Translations under genes and position numbers: made by a program
Shown here: positions 19,390 through 29,479 of the stretch, one piece after another
How positions within the stretch are numbered: the first letter of the stretch is position 1
Layout: every line of letters begins with the position of its first letter
The notes under the pieces: generated by a model
The model's input: only the letters and a program-made list of their open reading frames with translations
Databases searched by the model: none
Told to the model about the DNA's origin: nothing
Assembly: GCA_040216735.1 (NCBI GenBank)
Contig: JAVJOO010000002.1
Span: 213,118 to 277,117 of the forward strand
DNA length: 64,000 nt
Direction of reading: 5' to 3'
From: Alphaproteobacteria bacterium
GTDB taxonomy: Bacteria; Pseudomonadota; Alphaproteobacteria; SHVP01

Positions 19390-20499
19390 ATGAACAACAA
19401 GAAGCTCCTGGTGTTGGCCGGCGACGGCATCGGCCCGGAATGCGTTGAACAAACGTTGCGGGTCGTCGATTGGTTTTCCAACAAACGCTCGTTGGCCTTC
19501 GACATCCAAGAAGACTTGGTCGGCGGCGCCGCCTACGACGCCCACGGGACCTCTCTCACCGACGCGACCATGCAAAAGGCGGTCGACGCCGATGCGATCC
19601 TGTTCGGCTCGGTCGGCGGGCCGAAATGGGATGGAGTCGCGCGCGAACTGCGGCCGGAGAACGGCTTGTTGCGGCTGCGCAAGCGACTTGACCTCTTCGC
19701 GAATCTGCGGCCGGCCTATGTGTTCCCGGCACTCGCAGAGGCCTCGAGCCTGAAGATGGAGTTGGTCTCCGGCTTGGACATCATGATCATCCGCGAGCTG
19801 ACCGGCGGCGTGTATTTCGGCGAGCCGAAGGAAATCACCACCTTGCCCGACGGATCCAAGCGGGCAATCGATTCGCAAATCTACACGACCCAGGAAATCG
19901 CCCGGACCGCCCGCGTCGCCTTCGATCTCGGTCGGCAGCGCGGCAACAAGGTGTGTTCGGTCGAAAAATCGAATGTGATGGAAACCGGCGTTCTGTGGCG
20001 CGAGGTTGTCAGCCAGATCCACCGTGACGAATATCCTGACGTTGAACTCAGCCATATGCTCGCGGACGCTTGCGCGATGCAGTTGCTGCGCGCGCCCAAA
20101 CAGTTCGAAATCATCGTGACCGACAATTTGTTCGGCGACATGCTGTCAGATGAGGCGGCGATGCTGACCGGGTCGATCGGAATGCTACCCTCGGCATCGC
20201 TTGGCGCGCCGGATGCGCAGGGTAGACGGCCGGCGCTCTACGAACCTTGTCACGGGAGTGCGCCGGATATCGCCGGCATGGGCATCGCCAATCCGCTCGC
20301 CGAGATCATGAGCTTTGCCATGTTGCTGAGGTATTCCTTCGCACTGTCGGTCGAGGCCGATTTGATCGAGCAAGCCGTGGCAAACGTCCTCGATTCAGGA
20401 GTTCGGACCGGCGACATCATGCAGCCTGGGAAAACCAAGGTATCGACGACCGGTATGGGCGACGCGGTACTGTCCCAATTGGATGCGCTCGCCGCCTAG
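19390..20499 (+). CDS. leuB: 3-isopropylmalate dehydrogenase
   Basis: NAD-dependent oxidative decarboxylation in leucine synthesis. 369 residues with the beta-decarboxylating dehydrogenase motifs [19 protein letters not shown] and [31 protein letters not shown] 19390 has AGGAGT nine bases upstream; the open frame from 19312 overlaps leuD and is not family-like. Confidence 0.96.
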   Translation: MNNKKLLVLAGDGIGPECVEQTLRVVDWFSNKRSLAFDIQEDLVGGAAYDAHGTSLTDATMQKAVDADAILFGSVGGPKWDGVARELRPENGLLRLRKRLDLFANLRPAYVFPALAEASSLKMELVSGLDIMIIRELTGGVYFGEPKEITTLPDGSKRAIDSQIYTTQEIARTARVAFDLGRQRGNKVCSVEKSNVMETGVLWREVVSQIHRDEYPDVELSHMLADACAMQLLRAPKQFEIIVTDNLFGDMLSDEAAMLTGSIGMLPSASLGAPDAQGRRPALYEPCHGSAPDIAGMGIANPLAEIMSFAMLLRYSFALSVEADLIEQAVANVLDSGVRTGDIMQPGKTKVSTTGMGDAVLSQLDALAA

Positions 20500-20518
20500 A
20501 GCCGTGAACGGAGTTTGG

Positions 20519-21544
20519 ATGATGGGCTACAAAATCGCAGTCGTCGGCGCGACGGGAAATGTCGGTCGCGAGATGCTGAATATTCTCGAGGAGCGGCAGT
20601 TTCCGGTGGCCGAAGTCGTGGCCTTGGCGTCGCGCCGATCGGTCGGGAAGGAAGCCGCCTTTGGTGACCGGCGCCTCAAGGTACAGGCGCTGGAGGACTT
20701 CGATTTCGCGGGCACCGACATCGCGTTGTTTTCGGCGGGATCGCCGGTGTCGGAGGAGTATGCGCCAAAGGCCGCGCGCGCAGGGTGCGTCGTTATCGAT
20801 AATTCCTCCAAGTTTCGGATGGACCCCGACGTCCCGCTCATCGTGCCCGAGGTCAACGCCGATGCGATCGCCGGCTACACCCGCAAGAACATCATCGCCA
20901 ACCCCAACTGTTCGACCGCGCAGTTGGTTGTCGCCCTCAAGCCGATCCACGATGCCGCCGGGATCAAACGCGTGGTGGTATCGACCTATCAATCCACGTC
21001 CGGCGCCGGCAAAGAAGCCATGGACGAACTCTTCAATCAGACCAAAGCGATCTACGTGAACGACCCGGTTACGCCGGTTGAGTTCACCAAACAAATCGCC
21101 TTCAACGTCATCCCCCACATCGATGTCTTCATGGAGGATGGCTACACGAAAGAAGAGTGGAAGATGATGGTCGAGACAAAAAAGATTCTCGACCCCAAGA
21201 TCAAATTGAGCGCGACCTGCGTCCGCGTCCCAACCTTTGTCGGCCACGCCGAGGCGGTCAACCTCGAACTGGACCGACCGCTGTCGGCGTCCGAAGCCCG
21301 CGCACTTTTGCGCGAATCGCCCGGCCTCATGGTCGTCGACAAACTTGAGGACGGGGGCTACATCACGCCTCTCGATTGTGTCGGCGACTACGCAACCTTC
21401 GTCAGCCGGATTCGCGAAGACGCGACGGTAGAGAACGGCCTGAACCTTTGGGTTGTCTCGGATAACCTGCGTAAGGGGGCCGCCCTCAATGCCGTCCAAA
21501 TCGCAGAATCGCTGATCAACCGCTTCCTTAAAAAGGCCGCGTAG
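20519..21544 (+). CDS. asd: Aspartate-semialdehyde dehydrogenase
   Basis: Reduces aspartyl phosphate to the semialdehyde, the branch to lysine/DAP, threonine and methionine. 341 residues: N-terminal Rossmann motif VVGATGNVGREML, catalytic cysteine in NPNCSTAQLV (Cys131), and GAGKEAMDELFNQ. ATG 20519 and ATG 20522 are both served by GGAG at 20510-20513. Last gene of the rightward run; its 3' end overlaps the convergent pdxY by 17 bases. Confidence 0.95.
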   Translation: MMGYKIAVVGATGNVGREMLNILEERQFPVAEVVALASRRSVGKEAAFGDRRLKVQALEDFDFAGTDIALFSAGSPVSEEYAPKAARAGCVVIDNSSKFRMDPDVPLIVPEVNADAIAGYTRKNIIANPNCSTAQLVVALKPIHDAAGIKRVVVSTYQSTSGAGKEAMDELFNQTKAIYVNDPVTPVEFTKQIAFNVIPHIDVFMEDGYTKEEWKMMVETKKILDPKIKLSATCVRVPTFVGHAEAVNLELDRPLSASEARALLRESPGLMVVDKLEDGGYITPLDCVGDYATFVSRIREDATVENGLNLWVVSDNLRKGAALNAVQIAESLINRFLKKAA

Positions 21545-22382
21545 GGACCGCCTGAAAGAGGTGCGTCGGCGTGAGGATCTCGTGCCCCGCCGCCGGCAGC
21601 GCCAAGTCGGCACTACAACCGGTTTGCAGCAAGACGCCGTATACCGAAGATACCGCGTGCGACAACGCCTCAACCGTGCTGGGCTCGCCCGCCGCCAATC
21701 TGGCGGCCAGTAGCGCCGTCAACAGATCGCCGGCGCCGTGCGCGGGCGTATCGATCCGCGGGGTCCGAATCGCCCAAGCCGACGTGCCCTCTAATAAGAA
21801 AGTATCGATCCGGTCGCGCGGGGTCTCTGCCGTGACTACCGAGGTGACAACGACCGTCTGCGGGCCTAACGCCTGGAGACGCGCGGCGGCGGCCCAAACG
21901 GCGGCGGCGGTCGTCGCCGGTGCGCCGAGCAAATACGTCAATTCGAAATGGTTCGGGGTGACGATATCGCTCGCCGGCACCAGCCGGCCGCGAATCGCGT
22001 GGCCGATCTCCGCTGCGACGTAGCGGCCTGACCCCATGTCTCCCAGGACCGGATCGCAAATGTAGCGGACACCGGGATTGAGCCGACGCGACGATGCGAG
22101 GGCGGCCAACACGACATCGGCCTGATCCGCGTGCCCGAGATATCCGGTGAGAACCTGTCCGACTTCGGCCATGAGACCGTTCTTTTCGAGTGCCGCGACA
22201 ATGCGCCCGTCCAGCGCCGCCGAAACGACCTCGCCCGCGTGACCGCGGCCCGCCGGGTGGTTCGAGTAGAGCACTGTGGGCACTGGCCAGAGTGCCTGCC
22301 CAAGAAGCGTGAACGCGTAGCTAGCGGCGCTGTTGCCGACGAAACCTGCGACGACAGCGGATTGAAAGGACAGGGTCGCCAA
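21528..22382 (-). CDS. pdxY: Pyridoxal kinase PdxY
   Basis: Phosphorylates pyridoxal in the PLP salvage pathway; PfkB/ribokinase-like fold. 284 residues with SAVVAGFVGNSAA near the N-terminus, YICDPVLGDMGSGRYV, TPNHFELTYLLG and the catalytic-loop motif TPAHGAGDLLTALLAA. The start appears to be TTG at 22382: a stop lies two codons further upstream and no in-frame ATG fits. Divergent from sdhC. Confidence 0.88.
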   Translation of the reverse strand: MATLSFQSAVVAGFVGNSAASYAFTLLGQALWPVPTVLYSNHPAGRGHAGEVVSAALDGRIVAALEKNGLMAEVGQVLTGYLGHADQADVVLAALASSRRLNPGVRYICDPVLGDMGSGRYVAAEIGHAIRGRLVPASDIVTPNHFELTYLLGAPATTAAAVWAAAARLQALGPQTVVVTSVVTAETPRDRIDTFLLEGTSAWAIRTPRIDTPAHGAGDLLTALLAARLAAGEPSTVEALSHAVSSVYGVLLQTGCSADLALPAAGHEILTPTHLFQAVPTRPF

Positions 22383-22470
22383 AACTCAACATCCTTTGCA
22401 TATCGGCGCTGCAAATCGGTCGCGTTCGATTGACTTGCCGCGGGGCCCGGTTTCTAATCGGCGCCTCATT

Positions 22471-22489
22471 TTGGCAACAAATCTGCCAA
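22471..22489. repeat. Inverted repeat upstream of sdhC
   Basis: TTGGCA (22471-22476) and TGCCAA (22484-22489) flank seven bases, 58 bases before the sdhC ATG and 89 bases before the pdxY start. Position and symmetry fit an operator, but no regulator is identified. Confidence 0.35.
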
Positions 22490-22546
22490 TCATCACGGAC
22501 CGAATCCGGTCCTTCGTTGCTATCACGAGGCTGAAAGGTCGCGCCG

Positions 22547-22942
22547 ATGAGTGTGCATGATCGCCCTCTTTCTCCCCACCTCCAGATCTACCGGTGGCCG
22601 ATATCGATGACCCTGTCGATCCTGCACCGGATTACGGGCGTCGGATTGGGTCTGGGAACGCTATTGATGGCGTACTGGCTGATTTCGGCGGCGGCCGGTC
22701 CTGACCGGTTCGCCGATGCGCAGGCCTTCCTGGGCAGCATCCTCGGGCGCGTCATTCTGCTGGGGTTCACCGTGTCGCTGACGTTTCACTTCTGTAACGG
22801 CATCCGCCATCTGTTTTGGGACGCTGGCAAGGGTTTCGAGCTCAGTACGGCGCGGGCAAGCGGCATCGCCGTCTTCCTCGGGACGCTCGTATTGACCGCC
22901 GCGACGTGGGTGGTTGCCTATGCCGTCAGGGGGAGCCTATGA
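22547..22942 (+). CDS. sdhC: Succinate dehydrogenase cytochrome b556 subunit
   Basis: Membrane anchor of complex II, holding haem b and the quinone site with SdhD. 131 residues, three transmembrane helices, with SPHLQIYRWPISMTLSILHRITG and HFCNGIRHLFWD; His81 aligns with the usual haem ligand. ATG 22547 has GAAAGG upstream. The stop overlaps sdhD as ATGA. Confidence 0.94.
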   Translation: MSVHDRPLSPHLQIYRWPISMTLSILHRITGVGLGLGTLLMAYWLISAAAGPDRFADAQAFLGSILGRVILLGFTVSLTFHFCNGIRHLFWDAGKGFELSTARASGIAVFLGTLVLTAATWVVAYAVRGSL

Positions 22943-23319
22943 GCCTCCGAACGCCTCTCGGACGGGTCCGCGGCCTCGGTTCCGCGAAGGAAGGAACGCA
23001 GCATTGGTGGCACCAACGGGTCACCGCGCTGGCGTTGGTCTTGCTTTCCCTATGGTTCGTGGTTTCGTTGATCGTGATGACCGGCGCTTCGTATGACGAA
23101 GTGCGGGCGTGGATCGGACACCCGGTGGTCACCGGCCTCCTTCTCCTGACGATCGGTTTTACGTTCTATCACCTCAAGCTCGGGCTTCAGGTCGTGATCG
23201 AGGATTACGTCCACAGCGAGATGATCAAGGTTGCCTCCCTGATGCTAATGTCGGGCGCGTGCTTGGTCGTCGGGGTTGCCAGCGGGCTGTCCGTCCTTTT
23301 CGTCGCATTCGGGAACTAG
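22939..23319 (+). CDS. sdhD: Succinate dehydrogenase hydrophobic anchor subunit
   Basis: Second membrane anchor of complex II. 126 residues, three helices, with GTQHWWHQRVTALALV and FYHLKLGLQVVIEDYVH typical of alphaproteobacterial SdhD. ATG 22939 follows AGGGGGAG. The open frame from 22816 lies in sdhC. Confidence 0.93.
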   Translation: MSLRTPLGRVRGLGSAKEGTQHWWHQRVTALALVLLSLWFVVSLIVMTGASYDEVRAWIGHPVVTGLLLLTIGFTFYHLKLGLQVVIEDYVHSEMIKVASLMLMSGACLVVGVASGLSVLFVAFGN

Positions 23320-23325
23320 CAGAGT

Positions 23326-25116
23326 ATGAGTGAAGCCTATCCCATTACCGAACACCTGTATGACGTCGTCGTCGTCGGGGCCGGCGGCGCAGGCCTGCGC
23401 GCCGTCGTCGGCATGGCTGAAAAAGGCCTCAAGACGGCCTGCGTCACAAAGGTTTTCCCGACGCGCTCGCACACCGTCGCGGCCCAGGGCGGCATCTCCG
23501 CCGCGCTCGGCAACATGGGGGCCGACGACTGGCGGTGGCACATGTACGACACCGTCAAAGGGTCCGACTGGCTCGGCGACCAAGACGCCATCGAATATAT
23601 GTGCAAAGAGGGCCCGGCAGCGGTGATCGAGTTGGAACATTACGGCGTTCCGTTCTCGCGTACCGACAGCGGCAAGATCTACCAACGCGCATTCGGCGGG
23701 ATGACGACGAACTTCGGCGAAGGGACGGCGCTTCGCACCTGTGCCGCCGCCGACCGTACCGGCCACGCCATTTTGCATTCGCTCTATCAGCAAAGCCTTC
23801 GACACAAGGCCGAGTTCTTCATCGAATACATCGCGCTCGACCTCATCATGGACGAGGATGGCAGTTGCGTCGGTATGTTGGCGTGGAACCTTGACGATGG
23901 CAGCCTCCACTTGTTCCGCTCGCACATGACGGTGCTCGCGACCGGCGGCTATGGGCGCACTTACTTTTCCTGCACGTCCGCGCATACCTGCACGGGTGAC
24001 GGCAACGCCATGGCGCTGCGGGCAGGTCTCCCCCTCCAGGACATGGAATTTGTGCAATTCCACCCAACCGGCGTTTACGGCGCGGGTGTGCTGATCACCG
24101 AAGGGGTGCGCGGCGAGGGCGGCTATCTCGTCAATGGCGAGGGAGAGCGCTTCATGGAGCGTTACGCCCCCCATGCAAAGGATCTCGCGTCGCGCGACGT
24201 GGTCAGCCGCTCAATGACCATCGAAATCCGCGAAGGCCGGGGCGTCGGTGCCAAGAAGGACCACATTTACTTGCACCTGGACCACCTCGACCCGGCGATC
24301 ATCGGTGAACGCCTTCCCGGTATCGCCGAAAGCGCCAAGGTCTTTGCCGGCGTCGATGTGACCCGCGAACCGATCCCGGTCTTGCCTACCGTCCACTACA
24401 ACATGGGCGGCATTCCGACGAACTATCACGGCGAAGTCATCAACAACACTGCCGATAGCCCGGACGCGCTCGTTCCGGGGCTGATGGCAGCCGGCGAGGC
24501 TGCCTGTGTCTCCGTCCACGGTGCAAACCGCCTAGGATCGAATTCGTTGCTCGACCTCGTTGTATTTGGCCGTGCCGTCGCGAACCGCGCCGCCGAAGTG
24601 GTGAAGGCTGGTGCCGGACACCGGACATTGCCCAAGGCCAGCCTGGATAAGGCGCTGCACCGGCTCGACCATTTCCGCAACGCCAGCGGCGGCACGCCGA
24701 CCGCCCAGATCCGGGCGAATATGCAAAGCACGATGCAGAACAACTGTGCCGTATTCCGGACCGGCGAGGTTCTGGAAGAGGGCAAGCAACTGATTGACGA
24801 CGTGCGTAAGAGCATGGCCGACATCGGCGTGACAGATCGTTCGATGGTATGGAACTCCGATTTGGTCGAAACCCTGGAACTCGACAACATGATCGGGCAA
24901 GCGGTGGTCACCATGCATGGTGCCGCGAACCGGAAAGAAAGCCGCGGCGCGCACGCTCGCGAAGACTTCCCGGACCGCGACGACGAGAACTGGATGAAAC
25001 ACTCGATGGAACGCTACGACGACTCGGGCAAAGTGACGATCGACTACCGGCCCGTCCACGAGTACACGCTGACCGACGACGTTTCTTATTTCCCGCCGAA
25101 GGCGCGGGTTTACTAG
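23326..25116 (+). CDS. sdhA: Succinate dehydrogenase flavoprotein subunit
   Basis: Catalytic subunit oxidising succinate to fumarate, with covalent FAD. 596 residues: dinucleotide fold [16 protein letters not shown]-linking His49 in [10 protein letters not shown], substrate-site region [17 protein letters not shown] and the C-terminal [14 protein letters not shown]. Starts six bases after sdhD. Confidence 0.97.
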   Translation: MSEAYPITEHLYDVVVVGAGGAGLRAVVGMAEKGLKTACVTKVFPTRSHTVAAQGGISAALGNMGADDWRWHMYDTVKGSDWLGDQDAIEYMCKEGPAAVIELEHYGVPFSRTDSGKIYQRAFGGMTTNFGEGTALRTCAAADRTGHAILHSLYQQSLRHKAEFFIEYIALDLIMDEDGSCVGMLAWNLDDGSLHLFRSHMTVLATGGYGRTYFSCTSAHTCTGDGNAMALRAGLPLQDMEFVQFHPTGVYGAGVLITEGVRGEGGYLVNGEGERFMERYAPHAKDLASRDVVSRSMTIEIREGRGVGAKKDHIYLHLDHLDPAIIGERLPGIAESAKVFAGVDVTREPIPVLPTVHYNMGGIPTNYHGEVINNTADSPDALVPGLMAAGEAACVSVHGANRLGSNSLLDLVVFGRAVANRAAEVVKAGAGHRTLPKASLDKALHRLDHFRNASGGTPTAQIRANMQSTMQNNCAVFRTGEVLEEGKQLIDDVRKSMADIGVTDRSMVWNSDLVETLELDNMIGQAVVTMHGAANRKESRGAHAREDFPDRDDENWMKHSMERYDDSGKVTIDYRPVHEYTLTDDVSYFPPKARVY

Positions 25117-25133
25117 AGCCGGCAGGAGCATCG

Positions 25134-25910
25134 ATGGCTGAGTTTTCGCTTCCCCGCAATTCCAAGATCGGCACCGGCAAAACCGTTAAGGCAGCGGCAA
25201 CCGCGACGCGTGTCCGTACCTTCAAGGTCTACCGGTGGAACCCGGACGACGGGAAGAACCCCGTGGTCGATACCTATGAGGTCGACCTCGACACTTGTGG
25301 CCCGATGGTCTTGGACGCGCTGATCAAGATCAAGAACGAGATGGACTCGACGCTCACCTTCCGCAGGTCCTGCCGTGAAGGCGTGTGCGGATCGTGCGCC
25401 ATGAATATCGATGGGTCCAACACCCTCGCCTGCACCAAGGCCATTGAAGACGTGAAGAAGGACGTCAACGTCTATCCGCTCCCGCATATGAACGTGGTGA
25501 AGGATCTCGTCCCGGACATGACGAACTTCTACGCCCAATACGCCTCGGTCAAACCTTGGCTGCAATCCGAATCCGAACCGCCGACTCGGGAGCGGCTGCA
25601 GTCGCGCGAAGAACGCGCCGAACTCGACGGCCTATGGGAATGTATCTTGTGCGCCTGTTGCTCGACCAGTTGCCCGAGCTATTGGTGGAACAGCGACCGC
25701 TATTTGGGGCCAGCCGTTCTCCTCCAAGCCTACCGATGGATCGCTGATAGCCGTGACGAATACACCGGCGAACGCCTTGACGATCTTGAAGATCCGTTTC
25801 GGCTCTATCGCTGTCACACCATCATGAACTGCACCGCAGCTTGTCCGAAGGGTTTGAATCCGGCAAAGGCGATCGCGGAGACCAAGAAGCTGATGCAGGA
25901 GCGCCGCTAG
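25134..25910 (+). CDS. sdhB: Succinate dehydrogenase iron-sulfur subunit
   Basis: Carries the [2Fe-2S], [4Fe-4S] and [3Fe-4S] clusters from FAD to quinone. 258 residues; cysteine groups CREGVCGSC...[12 protein letters not shown] and [14 protein letters not shown] follow in order. ATG 25134 has AGGAG at 25124-25128; the upstream open frame lies in sdhA. Confidence 0.97.
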   Translation: MAEFSLPRNSKIGTGKTVKAAATATRVRTFKVYRWNPDDGKNPVVDTYEVDLDTCGPMVLDALIKIKNEMDSTLTFRRSCREGVCGSCAMNIDGSNTLACTKAIEDVKKDVNVYPLPHMNVVKDLVPDMTNFYAQYASVKPWLQSESEPPTRERLQSREERAELDGLWECILCACCSTSCPSYWWNSDRYLGPAVLLQAYRWIADSRDEYTGERLDDLEDPFRLYRCHTIMNCTAACPKGLNPAKAIAETKKLMQERR

Positions 25911-25936
25911 GGCCGGCTACCCGGTCGGGGAATGCG

Positions 25937-27466
25937 GTGAGCTACACGCCCGAAGACGATCGCACGGACGATGCCCTAAGAGAAAGCTACGACCGGCTGC
26001 CCTACGAAACACGCGCCCGGCGGAAGACTCACCCGGATACGCTCGCAACCGTTGCCCAAATATTCGGCCTCGCCGCTCCCGTCGTCGAGACGGCGAGGGT
26101 TCTTGAGATCGGTTGCGGCCCCGGTGAGAACCTCGTCGCAATCGCCACCGCGTTGCCCCGAGCGACCTGCGTTGGCATCGACTTCGCCAGCACCCAAATC
26201 GACCGGGCCAGCACCCTCGCCACATCGGCTGGGGCCGGAAACGCCCAGTTTTATTGTTGCGATTTCAATGAGATAGGGGATCGTCACGCCCCCTTCGATT
26301 TCGTTATCGCGCACGGCTTGTTGTCGTGGATTCCACCACAACGCCACAACGAACTCATCGCCACGTGCAGCCGCTGCCTCGCACCGGGCGGCTTGCTCTT
26401 CTTGAGCTACAACACGCTACCGGGTTGGCATCAACGCCGAATCGTCCGCGATTACTTGCTGCATGAAACAGCGGATTGCACCGACATCGGCGACAGAGTG
26501 CGCCGCGCTCGGGTGGCGCTGTCCGCGCTGGCGGACGACATTGGCGGAATCGATTGGGCCTACGGGCGCATCATCCGAGATGAACGCGACAATGTTGCCA
26601 AGCTCGGCGACTCCTACCTCGCCCACGATCTCCTCGAGACTTTCAACAGCGCCTTCTATTTCTCCGACGTTGTTCGACACGCCAAGACGCACGACCTTCA
26701 CTATGTCGGTGAGGCCGCATTCGATGCGATGGTGCCCGACAGTTATCCCGCGTCGATCGCTAAACCTTTGAAAACCGTTACAGATCTGCAAAAACGCGAA
26801 CAACGGCTGGACTTCCTGATCAACCGTACGTTCCGCGAGTCTATCTTCGTGAAAGCGCGCCAGACGTCGGGCCGACCGGACCAACGGGCACTCGCTAAGC
26901 TTTTCGTTGCATCGTCGCTGACGCGAGCGATGGCGACTAACGGCGATGCACGTACCGTCGTCTTCAGGAGCCCAAGCGGTACCGAGATATCGGTTGAACC
27001 GGGTACCGTCGCGGACGCGCTGGATGCCCTCTCCGCTCGGTTTCCCGAGGCCCGTTCGCTCGACGAGATCCTGGGCGACATCCAGCCGGCCAACGGTCCA
27101 CGGCTTGAATCGGCTGACGTTGTCGCCCTTATCAACGCGCTTTTTGCAGCCTTCGGTCGTGGCCTCATTTCCCTCCACAGCCGACGTCCGATCGTGCGGG
27201 CGACGGTCGAATCTCGCCCCCTCGCCTCGCCCCTTGCCCGGGCGCAGTCCCAAGAAGGCAGCAGGGTCACGACGATGCTGCTCGAAAACGTCGACCTCAA
27301 CGACGCCGATTGCCGGACCCTTTTGCCGCTTCTCGACGGGCGGCACGACGTACCGACCCTCGCTCGTTCCCTGAGCGCCGCCGATCCAGCCGAGAGCGTC
27401 GAACGAACCAGCGCGGCGCTTGAAAAGATGGCACGGGCCGGCCTTCTCCTCCCGTCTAACCAATGA
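25937..27466 (+). CDS. SAM-dependent methyltransferase with regulatory domain
   Basis: 509 residues. Class I methyltransferase domain with motif I LEIGCGPGEN (GCGPG at 59-63) and a DF/SYNTLPGW stretch. A long C-terminal half resembles the 'methyltransferase regulatory domain' group, which has an N-terminal Y-x-R..THP segment (here RARRKTHPDTLA). Substrate unknown. Start: GTG 25937 with GGGGA just upstream; the frame is open back to 25841 but that is inside sdhB. It sits 26 bases after sdhB and its stop overlaps zapE as ATGA, so it looks like part of the sdh transcript. Confidence 0.8.
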   Translation: MSYTPEDDRTDDALRESYDRLPYETRARRKTHPDTLATVAQIFGLAAPVVETARVLEIGCGPGENLVAIATALPRATCVGIDFASTQIDRASTLATSAGAGNAQFYCCDFNEIGDRHAPFDFVIAHGLLSWIPPQRHNELIATCSRCLAPGGLLFLSYNTLPGWHQRRIVRDYLLHETADCTDIGDRVRRARVALSALADDIGGIDWAYGRIIRDERDNVAKLGDSYLAHDLLETFNSAFYFSDVVRHAKTHDLHYVGEAAFDAMVPDSYPASIAKPLKTVTDLQKREQRLDFLINRTFRESIFVKARQTSGRPDQRALAKLFVASSLTRAMATNGDARTVVFRSPSGTEISVEPGTVADALDALSARFPEARSLDEILGDIQPANGPRLESADVVALINALFAAFGRGLISLHSRRPIVRATVESRPLASPLARAQSQEGSRVTTMLLENVDLNDADCRTLLPLLDGRHDVPTLARSLSAADPAESVERTSAALEKMARAGLLLPSNQ

Positions 27467-28581
27467 CATCGGTTGCGGCGGCATATGCACGCTTGCTCGA
27501 CCGAGATGGATGGCAGCCAGACAGCACTCAGACAGCCGTCGTTGATCGGCTCGCCCAATTGGAGACTGAACTGGAACGCGTCCGTCGCGGCAGCGGCCTG
27601 TTGGCTCGACTAAGCGGTCGTGGACGGCACCCCGCGCCAAAGGGACTCTATCTATGGGGCGGTGTCGGACGCGGGAAGTCGGTGTTGATGGACCTTTTCT
27701 ATCAAAGCGTCCGATCTACTCCCAAACGGCGCGTTCACTTCCATGCATTCATGCTCGATGTCCATGCGCGGGTTTTTCAGTTGCGCCAGAATCCGAACAA
27801 CACCGGCGATCCTCTTAAGGAAGTCGCCAAGCAGATATCGACCGAAACGACACTCCTTTGTTTTGACGAGTTCCAGGTTACGGATACAGCCGATGCGATG
27901 ATTCTGTCGCGGCTCTTCAAGAAAATGTTCGAGCGTGGAGTCGTGGTTGTCGCGACATCCAACCGTCCGCCGGGCGACCTCTACCTCCACGGACTCAACC
28001 GCGATCTGTTTGTGCCCTTTATCCAAATGTTGGTGGAACGGACCGACGTGATCCACTTGGACGGCGCCCGCGACTACCGGCTGGAGCAGCTCCGGAGCAT
28101 CGGCGTCTTTCACACCCCACTTGGCGCAGCGAGCGAGCGGGAACTCATAGTCGCCTTCCACCGGCTCACCGGCGTGGAGCGCGGCGACTCGGTGACACTT
28201 CACGCCCAAGGGCGGTCGCTGACGGTGACAAGCGCCGCCAACGGCGTCGCCCGATGCACCTTCAAAGAGCTATGTGAACGTCCGTTGGGGAGCGCGGACT
28301 ACCTTGCCCTCGCCGAAACCTTCAACACGCTTATTCTGTCCGGAATACCCAGGATGGGCCCGGAAAATCGCAACGAAGCCAAGCGATTCACAACCCTGAT
28401 CGACGCGCTTTACGAACACAAAGTGAATCTCATCTGCTCGGCCGACGCCCTCCCCAACGACCTCTACACCGTCGGTCACGGGTCCTTTGAGTTCGCCCGA
28501 ACAGTATCGCGACTCATTGAAATGCAGTCTCCCGACTACATGGCGTTGGCGCACATCGTTGCCGAATCCGCCTCAGGTTGA
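27463..28581 (+). CDS. zapE: Cell division ATPase ZapE (AFG1 family)
   Basis: AAA-type ATPase linked to the Z ring and, in mitochondrial relatives, to quality control of respiratory complexes. 372 residues: Walker A GGVGRGKS at 66-73, Walker B LLCFDEFQV, sensor-like VVATSNRPP. It follows sdhCDAB here through the overlapping methyltransferase gene. The 3' end overlaps the convergent HAD gene by 9 bases. Confidence 0.93.
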   Translation: MTSVAAAYARLLDRDGWQPDSTQTAVVDRLAQLETELERVRRGSGLLARLSGRGRHPAPKGLYLWGGVGRGKSVLMDLFYQSVRSTPKRRVHFHAFMLDVHARVFQLRQNPNNTGDPLKEVAKQISTETTLLCFDEFQVTDTADAMILSRLFKKMFERGVVVVATSNRPPGDLYLHGLNRDLFVPFIQMLVERTDVIHLDGARDYRLEQLRSIGVFHTPLGAASERELIVAFHRLTGVERGDSVTLHAQGRSLTVTSAANGVARCTFKELCERPLGSADYLALAETFNTLILSGIPRMGPENRNEAKRFTTLIDALYEHKVNLICSADALPNDLYTVGHGSFEFARTVSRLIEMQSPDYMALAHIVAESASG

Positions 28582-29442
28582 CGGCGACGCCCACTGCAAG
28601 GCGGGAAGAACGGCGGTCGGCTCCACCCCGCTGACATCGAGGAAGCGGTCGAGGCGGTGGATGTCGATCGGGTCGCCGATCTCGTCCCGGTGCAAACCAC
28701 CGGTGATGAAAACCGAATCGATACCGAAGGCATTGGCGCCGGCAATATCGGTTCGCGGGCTATCGCCTAGTGCAATCACTCGGGACAACGGAAGGCGACG
28801 GCCCTGCAGACAGGCCTGGTAGACCGGCGCGCAGGGTTTTCCAAACTGGATGACCTGTCCGCCCAGTGCCGCGTAGCGCGCCGCGAGAGCGCCGGCACAG
28901 TAGAGAATGCGCGGCCCGCGCATGACCTGAAGGTCTGGATTGGCACAGACCAACGGAAGGCCCCGCGCAAGGGCGGCGCCAAGCTCTGCCTCGTAGTCCG
29001 CAACCGTCTCGGTATCGTCGTGACGGAGCCCGGTGACCAACAGAAATTCGGCCTCCTCGATTGCGGCAACGGCCGAATAGTCCAGTCCGGACAGAATATG
29101 TGCATCTTTTTCGGGGCCCAGGTAACGATACCGGCGGCGCCCTGCCAACGTAGGAAGCCCCTCCGCGAGCGCGCGATAGGTTATCTCACCCGAGCTCACC
29201 ACACCGTCGTACGCCGTGCGGGGGACGCCGATTCCTTCGATTTGCCGCATCACTGCCTCTGCCCGCCGAGGCGCGTTGGACAGGAGCAGGCGCTCGATTC
29301 CGGCTTGCCGCATGCGCTCCAGGCAGTCCAGAGCTTGCGGGTAGGGCCGCGTCCCATCGTGCACGACGCCCCAAAGATCGATCAATGCAAGATCGTAGCG
29401 CGCCGCGACTTCGCTGAAACCGCCGAGGACCGGGTGCGGCAT
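28573..29442 (-). CDS. HAD-superfamily class IIA hydrolase
   Basis: 289 residues; likely sugar-phosphate or nucleotide phosphatase (NagD-like group). The nucleophile motif is DLWGVVHDG near residues 22-30, then LLSNAPRR, and GDSPRTDIAGANAFGIDSVFITGG near the C-terminus. Substrate unknown. ATG 29442 fits. It is followed after 37 bases by the pyrD stop, so pyrD and this gene may share a transcript. Confidence 0.85.
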   Translation of the reverse strand: MPHPVLGGFSEVAARYDLALIDLWGVVHDGTRPYPQALDCLERMRQAGIERLLLSNAPRRAEAVMRQIEGIGVPRTAYDGVVSSGEITYRALAEGLPTLAGRRRYRYLGPEKDAHILSGLDYSAVAAIEEAEFLLVTGLRHDDTETVADYEAELGAALARGLPLVCANPDLQVMRGPRILYCAGALAARYAALGGQVIQFGKPCAPVYQACLQGRRLPLSRVIALGDSPRTDIAGANAFGIDSVFITGGLHRDEIGDPIDIHRLDRFLDVSGVEPTAVLPALQWASPST

Positions 29443-29479
29443 TAGGCGTGCATCCCGGGCGTCGCAATGATGAATGAAC

